NCBI GenBank assembly: GCA_963514095.1
Contig: OY741266.1
Span: 2,745,501-2,809,500 of the forward strand
Direction of reading: 5' to 3'
Length of the DNA stretch: 64,000 nt
DNA from: Eutrigla gurnardus
Lineage: Eukaryota > Chordata > Actinopteri > Perciformes > Triglidae
Under the pieces are notes generated by a model. That model had not been told where the DNA came from. It saw only the letters and a list, made by a program, of their open reading frames with translations, and made no database searches. Positions 57,190-64,000 of this stretch are shown here, piece after piece. Position numbers and translations under genes: made by a program. Position 1 is the stretch's first letter; each line of letters opens with the position of its first letter.

Positions 57190-58775
57190 CTTGATAACAT
57201 TGTATTGCTTTTTAATGGGGGGAGAATTATTAGTGTCATGGGGTTGAGGAGTTACTGTGGTTCAGAACTAAATATTCTGACTTTCATGAATAATCATGAA
57301 TTCATTAGAAGAAAAAAACATTACTGCAAAAAAAGCACAGACAGATTCATAAGAAATAAGATATATGGACTTTTATCACATTTTATGACTCACATACCAA
57401 GTGCACTTTCATTGAAGGTTATAAGGTATGTGGCAAATAGTGGTAGAAACAGAAAAGGGGGAAAAAAAGAGATACACTTTGCACTTTTATTAAAGGGGAC
57501 ATTTTGATAGCTATAAAAAAGCTTTTAGACAGGATATTTGATAGATAAAATAACCGCCAGGATCAAATCATACTGTTATTGTGGAATGAGTCAAACACCA
57601 GGTTGGAAGTTCAGTAAGAGAATACACGATGTAACGAGTGGCTCCGTGCTCACTCAAACAACTGTGGGAGAAAGTGTTGATTTTTGTCTAAACTCTAAAT
57701 GAATTGCAATGCTGTACTTAGAAGCATTTGATTTGTGTTCTTGTAAAACAGCTCAGGATTTTTCTTCGCGATGCCGACTCCTCTTGTCCCTTGTTTTCAC
57801 AGATAAGCAACTCGTGTCTTATGTTGTTGTTATTCTTACAAAAAAAACTTCATTATAGATTGTGATCAATTCTCATCTTTTAAGGCACATTCTGCATCAT
57901 TTCATTCTTGCTCTTTTTGATCAACGGCATTCATAGACGGAATGAAATTGGCATAAAGTCTCATCTTGTCTCGACTTCAATGCTTGATTGAATAACTAAG
58001 TGAAAAGTGTGATGGTCAAAATTAGAGCATGAGCCAATCCAATCAGGCCTTTATCTCTTTTTTTCTCCGAGGTACTGTATGACCTTTTCTTCCTCTAATT
58101 GGTTTACGGAAAGTGTCTCACAGCTGCACTGAAGCTTGGCTAGATAAGTACATTCTGTTCCAAATGCCTTTTTTTTATTCCCCATTTGAAGACTGAACTG
58201 GAAGCATTCATTCAAGCAATGTCAAGCATGATAAAGAAAAAAAGTTATTTTTCATACACTGTTCCTTTTAAAGTTAATTGAGCCTAATTGCTCAGCATAC
58301 AAAATGAATCAGAAACATATCTTATGAAGACGTTCCATGTGCTTTTTGTGTGGGGATAAGCTGTTTTGTAGATGTCACGTGCTTTCTAAGAGGTGCTCTT
58401 TTGGCATGGCTGGTGTATTGATCAGGTTATCAATAATCCCTTTGTGCTTGACATCCAGGGGCAAGGCGTGACCATGAAGCACCATATAGTTGTGAATATC
58501 ATGACTTGAAAAAGCTGTCTAGCTTGCTGTCATGGTAAAAATAGAGCCTGATTTTTTTTTTTTTTTTAAAGAATACAGGCTACAAAAATACTTTTTCCAA
58601 TGTATTTATCCTTTATTTATGCAGAGAGACTTTGTGATTTATGATCGTATCTAAGATTATTTGATTATTTTACACATCTTTGATGCAATAAAAATATGTG
58701 TTTATTAGAAGTGTTAAATGATTCCACTAGGTTTGCTGTCATTTTAAGATTTTTTAAGCATATTTTGATGATTAA
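57190..58775. other. Unrecognised sequence
   Basis: No gene recognised; the 100-codon frame at 57205-57507 lacks any domain. A T17 run is at about 58550-58567. Confidence 0.45.
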
Positions 58776-58788
58776 CAGGATAAAACTC

Positions 58789-59158
58789 CATCCATCCATC
58801 CATCCATCCATCCATCCATCCATCCATCCATTGTCTACCGCTTATCCTGTATTCAGGGTCGCGGGGGGGGGGGGGGGGAGGGGGGGGGCTGGAGCCGATC
58901 TCAGCTATCATTGGGCGAAGGCAGGGTTCACCTTGGACAGGTCGCCAGTCTATCACAGGGCCGACATGTAGAGACAGACAACCATTCACACTCACATTCA
59001 CACCTACGGGCAATTTAGAGTCATCAATGAACCTATCCCCATCCTGCATGTCTTTGGACTGTGGGAGGAACTCGGAGAACCCGGAGAGAACCCACGCTTA
59101 CACGGGGAGAACATGCAAACTCCACACAGAAGGGACCCACTACACCACCATGCAGCCT
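58789..59158 (-). mobile_element. (ATCC)-tailed SINE with head deletion
   Basis: A reverse-strand copy beginning with its (CATC)n tail (58789-58831), then 'gtctaccgcttatcctgta', a long G run (about 58863-58889), 'cattgggcgaaggcagggtt', 'cgccagtctatcacaggg' and the tRNA-like end. Flanking 13-bp repeats CAGGATAAAACTC (58776-58788 and 59159-59171) are the target duplication. Compared with the copy at 59575 about 45 bp including the B box are missing ('agggacccactacaccacc' join), so internal Pol III transcription is unlikely. Confidence 0.92.
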
Positions 59159-59171
59159 CAGGATAAAACTC

Positions 59172-59561
59172 TAAATTGCAATTATTTGAATTTGTCTATG
59201 ACTATAAGCATCTCTAGCAGCCAACCCAGTTAAAAGTACAGAGAATTACCTCAGTTCACCAAAGGTGAAACTGATTTGATTCATTCCAAAGTGCCCCTAA
59301 CGGAAAAGCTGCTGTCGGACACCTGTAGTCTGGAGCCGGGTCTGAGGAATGACCCAAAGTCTCACCTCATTATCTAGGCTCTAGAATACTGGCTCATAAC
59401 CAATAATAGACCCCCACTGGCACGGGGATCTAACCTCCTCTCCTTGCAACAGCGCTGGAACTCCGACTCACTCTGTCTTGTAGTAGCAAATGGTGGATCC
59501 AGTTCTAGCAACATGGATGACAGCTTGGCTCCTGTCTCTCTCAGCGCCAAGCAATACATTT
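59172..59561. other. Unrecognised spacer between two SINEs
   Basis: About 390 bp with no recognisable feature. Confidence 0.4.
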
Positions 59562-59574
59562 CGTGACGCATGTC

Positions 59575-59935
59575 CATCCATCCATCGTCTAACACTTATC
59601 CTGTATTCAGGGTCGCGGGGGGGCTGGAGACGATCCCAGCTGTCATTGGGCGAAGGCAGGGTACACCCTGGACAGGTCGCCAGTCCATCGCAGGGCTAAC
59701 ATTTAGAGACAAACAACCATTCATGGTCACATTCACACGGGCAATTTAGAGTCATCAATTAACCTATCTCCATCCTGCATGTCTTTGGACTGCGGGAGGA
59801 AGCCGGAGAACCCGGAGAGAACCCACACGTACATGGGGAGAACATGCAAACTCCACACGGAAGGAACCCGGGAATCGAACCCGGGACCCTCTTGCTGTGA
59901 GGCGACAGTGCTACCCACTACACCACCGTGCAGCC
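59575..59935 (-). mobile_element. (ATCC)-tailed SINE, complete
   Basis: Read on the reverse strand: head GGCTGCACGGTGGTGTAGTG with A box (TGGTGTAGTGG), 'cactgtcgcctcacagcaag' and B box GGTTCGATTCCC, then a body with 'ccggcttcctcccgcagtcc', 'attgatgactctaaattgcc', 'ccttcgcccaatgacagctg' and a (GATG)n tail. The 13-bp direct repeats CGTGACGCATGTC (59562-59574 and 59936-59948) are the target duplication. The GATG tail is reminiscent of RTE/Rex3-type LINE 3' ends, suggesting which reverse transcriptase mobilised it (inference). Confidence 0.93.
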
Positions 59936-59949
59936 CGTGACGCATGTCT

Positions 59950-60578
59950 GTGTTGCAAAAGCCTATCGTCATTGAGATTCTTCTTCTGTTGTTGAATCAG
60001 AAATGTAGGGGGAAAAAATTATTGTAGCGGTCTGGGGTCACCGTCACTGCTGAGAGCCATTCACAGGCAATCGAAATGCTCCCAATCTCGTACTATGCAC
60101 CTTTCATTTTAAAAGAGCAAACAGGACATTGGACATTTTTTGTCATAACTTGAGTACCTATAACTCAAAAGTTCTCAACGCTCCTCAACAGTAAATGCAT
60201 TTTAATTTTGTTTGAGGGTATCTGCTAGTAAGTTCAGCATTGAAGTCAATACATCAAGTTTCAGTTATTCAACAAAAATTGTATTGAACTCCAATGAAAC
60301 CTCTCCGATCCAGTCCATAACAAACACAGCTGTGCTGGATTTGCCCCTGAAGTTCCCGGAGAGCAGCATGACCTGATGTTGAATCCGCTGCCCGACTGGT
60401 GACCTGCTATGCCTGCTTCTCCTGCCCCGAACTTCAACCTTTGTATACCTGCTCTCCAAGCACGTGGAGAATTTTCTGCTGAAGGCTGTTAGATTATATA
60501 TGAGACATTCTCTGCGGACTCTGGTGACCAATACTGTCTCTCTGTAAACCCCCCATTGCTTAATTGTGTTTATTTTAG
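59950..60578. other. Unrecognised sequence
   Basis: No gene recognised. A 114-codon reverse frame (60265-60609) is basic and without domain features. Confidence 0.4.
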
Positions 60579-60923
60579 AACGCAGAGGTCTCATTATCAG
60601 AGACAACAAAGCACATCCTCCCTGTATGTGAACGGACTGAGCTGTCGTGTTTATGCATGATTTTGCTCGGAGACTCTCATACCAGAGCCTCGCTCAGGAA
60701 TCTGAGCTGCCTCTCAGACATGACTCACTTAGAATGCCTTGGCTGTGATGATGCCGGATGCCGGGCATGTCAAAATGAATCATGCCATGCAACACATGGC
60801 ACCAACTGTTTTGTTTGCCAGGCTACTGTTGTCGGGCACAAAGTGATGCCCACTGCCCATGACCCGCGATGGCACCAGATGATGAGTCCAGACATGCAGG
60901 CTCTCTGCGAGTTCCAGTCCTGA
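60579..60923 (+). CDS. Weak candidate: cysteine-rich open frame, possible terminal exon
   Basis: Seen: a T-rich stretch ending TTTATTTTAG (60569-60578) followed by 114 open codons to TGA (60921-60923). The frame contains MILLGDSHTRASLRNLS and a run of closely spaced cysteines, LECLGCDDAGCRACQNESC followed by HATHGTNCFVC, of the pattern C-x2-C-x4-C-x2-C-x4-C-x7-C-x2-C. Composition is protein-like and not repeat-derived. I recognise no family. If real it would be the last coding exon of a + strand gene, since no donor is needed before the stop. The acceptor lacks the preferred C before AG and no partner exon was found, so a chance frame is more likely. Confidence 0.2.
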   Translation, partial: NAEVSLSETTKHILPVCERTELSCLCMILLGDSHTRASLRNLSCLSDMTHLECLGCDDAGCRACQNESCHATHGTNCFVCQATVVGHKVMPTAHDPRWHQMMSPDMQALCEFQS

Positions 60924-61064
60924 ACATGGCGCTGTCTCTCTGGAAGTTCACCACGGTGACAGTTTGTGCTTTCTATGGACGTGAAACACAGAAATATAAT
61001 AGTTTTGTTTTCCCCCAGACTTTGATGGTTCTCCTAAAAATATCAGCAATAGATGTTATACCTG

Positions 61065-61400
61065 TCCAGGCGTCAACCTCCAGTTCTGAAATGTGAATCC
61101 AAAGATGAAGTGCCTTACACTTGCATTCTCTCTGCTGGCCATCAGGGGACGACTCTGGTTGTAAAAAGCAGTCTGATTGCATGGAAGCCGATGAGAAAAT
61201 GGTCCTACTTCTCTCTTGATGTATTATCTCAGTAAACATAGTAAACATGAGTTTATGGTCTCAGTCTCTAGTTTCAAGTCTTCTTCAACCCAGCATGATG
61301 TTAATTTAGTACATTATGGTCCATTTAGAGTCCAACAGACCAGAAAGCAGGGGATGCTTTAGGGGGGGGGCTACCTTGTGATTGACAGGTCACTTACACA
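61065..61400 (-). repeat. Family A copy, 3' two-thirds
   Basis: The reverse complement carries 'ctttctggtctgttggactc', 'ccataatgtactaaatta', 'gaagaagacttgaaact', 'gagaccataaactcatg', 'aagtaggaccattttctcat', 'cgtcccctgatggccag' and the terminal 'ctggaggttgac'. Confidence 0.8.
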
Positions 61401-61404
61401 GCGT

Positions 61405-64000
61405 TGCTACAGACGCCAAAATTTTTTGAAGAATTGCAGTGAATTTGTCAGATCTAAAGATGACTTTGTTTGTGATCTCTCGCATCACCATAAGGTCAAA
61501 TATTTGATTTCCACAATAGTTTGTTTAATGACCAAAAACTACTTGAAGTTCTGAAACTCAATGGAGACCACAGAGTAGGTACTGGACATTTTAATTCACA
61601 GACAGCCTACCTACTTCCACTCCATTCGCATGTTCATGTGGAGCGTCTTCCATTCCAAAGCAATAAGTGGAGTGGAAGTTTGCTGGGGAATGTTGATTTA
61701 CCAGCTCTTTGCAACACCCTTACGTGTTCTTCATGCAGCCGGCTTCATACAAATGCAATTACCCATCCAAATATTGACTTGGAAACTGCTCAAACTAAGT
61801 TACACATATAATATTGTCATGCAGACAAAGAAAAAACAACAACTCATAAACATCAGAGTGAAAATGAGAAAATGTTTCGAAAAAAAGAAAGAAATGACAC
61901 CAAAGAAGCATTTAACTAAGTTCTGTTTTAGTTTGTGTTGTTTTTATTCTTAATACTGTGAATCTTTGCATATTCCTGCCACACAGCAAACATTTTAAAA
62001 AATATAAATTTTACATATTTCTTTAAATTGCAGGTCTATTTTTATGATTATATTATATTGTGGTAATTTTTTTATGTGGCGTGAATGCAATGAGTCACTG
62101 CCCCTCTGTTTAGGTAGCTGGTGCCCTAGTATTACAAAATGTCTTCATTATTCCAATACCCCCCCAAACGCCGCTGATCTGCCAGGTGGAAGGTGTATAA
62201 CAGTAATGGCGGGTGTTGCCAACCCATCATAATCATGTGTCAACGCCAGCAGCCATCAGCGAGCTGGCTGCCGTTGAGCTGAGCCGATGGATCGAGTGCT
62301 GGTGGATCACATCATGTCCCTTCAAGGACAACGCATGCAGTTTTAATCAGCGAGGTATCTAGCGAGGTGCATTAGCTTGGGGTCCGCTATCAGCGTGTGA
62401 GGAGGTCTTCAAAGTCATTGAGAACATCCAAACAGAATAATGACGTTTACGTGATGCATGTCAACTTTCAACTGTGAACTTGTGCGATGTGAGTAGCCGT
62501 GTTAGTCAGCGTGTTCCATCTTGAGAAAGGAGAGTGGTGTTAATCTGCTGCCTCCATATCATGTCACCTCGGAGAAGATTGGCCGTGACACATGAGAACC
62601 CCTGCAGCTCGAGCTCCCTGCCTCGCTTCCCTCTTCACACCGGAGTGGCGACAATTACCGGAGCTCAGAGAGGGAAAAAAACCCAGAGTAATGTGAAGAT
62701 AAAAATGACAGGCTCCAACTAATTCCTTGTCGCTCGTTTGCTGAATAACTTGCAATACGTCCCTCTAATCAGGAAGGATGTGCCCGTGGTGACGCCGGGG
62801 AAAGAAGCATATTCAGCCTTCCACTGTGGTGGAAGATGACTCGGATTAGATTAATAGAAACAAGTGCTGGAGGATGTGTTTAGATTCAGCTGTCAGGGTG
62901 AGTCATGCTTTTTTGAGATTTAAAGCAAGTCTTTATGGTGATAACAGTTTTACAGTCTTAAGAAAAAGATATATGAGAAGGTTGGAAATTAACAAAAACA
63001 AAAAAATGTCAGATCTGTTTTCATACTTTGCAAAAGAAATTCCAGCATATTTCCCCAGTTACAAATTGGTGCCTGTCACTCCAGAGCTACAGCACAAATG
63101 GATCTCTCTGGCAAGAACAGCGTTATGCTTCTCAGGTCAAAACTTTTTGGCACTTTCACCAGAACTTTAAAATGACACTGTTGCCTATTTTTTTCCAGAT
63201 CAGAAAGGGCGTTATATGCACTGTAGCCCACCAAATGCTGTCAACAGAATCTCAAGGAGATTCTTGCATTTCACATGATCACATTGCACTTTTCACAGCA
63301 TTTTACCACAACCAGTAGAGCACGAAGCCTGGAGCTCATCAGCTCTGAAAAAGATCAGAGTCATTAGGTTTTAAAGGAGAAATATGTTTTTAAATGAATG
63401 AATTATACCATATATTACTCAAATGATCTTGGCAATTTAAAATAGCATTTTCAAAGTCAAGAAAGTCTCACAGTTTTGTTTTGTCGTATAATTTAGCTCT
63501 GTGAGAAACCGCTTTGTGATTCTCTCTCTCGATAAAGAGTCGCTGGATAAAACACATCAGGGAAGATAACATAAGATAACACCAGAATACATGTAAGGTA
63601 AGATAAGTGAGCTATCAAAGAAAGCTAAGCAAAGAAATCCTATCACAAGCATCACTTTCTGCAACTACAAATAAATACATTTAAACGAACTATTTATTTT
63701 CACACGCATACAAACATATAAACAGCCTATTGTAAAAAATGTCCACAGTGAGTAAATTACTTACATTGTAAAATAAATATTTGTGCTGTTGAAGTCTAAT
63801 ACACTCCTTAAATATCAGTGATTTAAGTCTGGTCTGTTGTTATGGCGGAGCTTTCACTGAGCGAGTCCTCCTCTCTTCTGGTCAGGCAGGGTGAATCAGT
63901 GAGTGATCCATGTGAGTGACCCATGTGAGTGAGTCTCAGTGATCCACAGTAACGAAACATGCGGCGGAAGTCTCACTGATAGTGATTAACTCGGCGGCGA
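61405..64000. other. Unrecognised sequence to the end of the window
   Basis: No gene is recognised. Frames at 61521-61953, 62534-62722 and 62874-63318 lack domain or splice support. 62250-62870 has balanced composition and no visible repeat, and is a candidate for conserved non-coding sequence. At 63890-63950 'gtgagtgatccatgtgagtg' type 17-18-bp units are repeated imperfectly. Confidence 0.4.

Overview
This window looks like gene-poor DNA from a teleost fish, probably a percomorph. The evidence is the repeat content: tRNA-headed SINEs with short (ATCC)n or A-rich tails, an APE-type LINE, and remnants of PIF/Harbinger, hAT and Tc1/IS630-type DNA transposons, set in AT-rich sequence full of (GT)n, (GA)n, (TA)n and (GGAT)n microsatellites. 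There are no bacterial operons and no intact host gene. The 60-200 residue open frames scattered through the window are almost all chance frames or parts of repeats. The likeliest setting is a gene desert or a very large intron. The best hint of a host gene is one 75-bp candidate exon (9871-9945, + strand) with strong splice signals; a weaker cysteine-rich candidate lies at 60579-60923.

Layout. 1-7.1 kb: a reverse transcriptase scrap, a Family A fragment, one tRNA-derived SINE, otherwise unrecognised. 7.2-8.6 kb: (TA)37, an old LINE 3' end (- strand) and a tandem pair of Family B. 9.9 kb: the candidate exon. 11.8-13.7 kb: three nested insertions (SINE inside a CACTGCAAAAA-ended transposon inside Family A). 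13.9-15.7 kb: a 1.75-kb foldback element flanked by TTAA. 17.6-18.8 kb: a gutted Harbinger element with a transposase fragment and a nested SINE. 19.5-21.3 kb: a hAT relic with an exact 8-bp target duplication, whose interior has become a purine-rich minisatellite. 27.5-29 kb: a deleted Tc1/IS630-type element inside Family A. 29.8-30.5 kb: a 41-bp minisatellite with a 164-bp higher-order period, grown inside a SINE. 36.3-37.2 and 39.9-44.6 kb: two inverted copies of a GGGCCC-ended element, the second split by a 3.5-kb LINE. 51-53.4 kb: more dispersed repeats and a 203-bp hairpin hAT MITE. 55.24-55.44 kb: a 200-N assembly gap. 56.6-61.4 kb: Family A copies and two SINEs of one family, each with its own 13-bp target duplication.

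The elements do not form a pathway. What they record is insertion history: several junctions can be read precisely because target duplications, or uninterrupted relatives elsewhere in the window, show the empty site. The two most unusual structures are the TTAA foldback with modular arms and the higher-order minisatellite inside a SINE. Family names A to D are labels used only here; no database search was possible.
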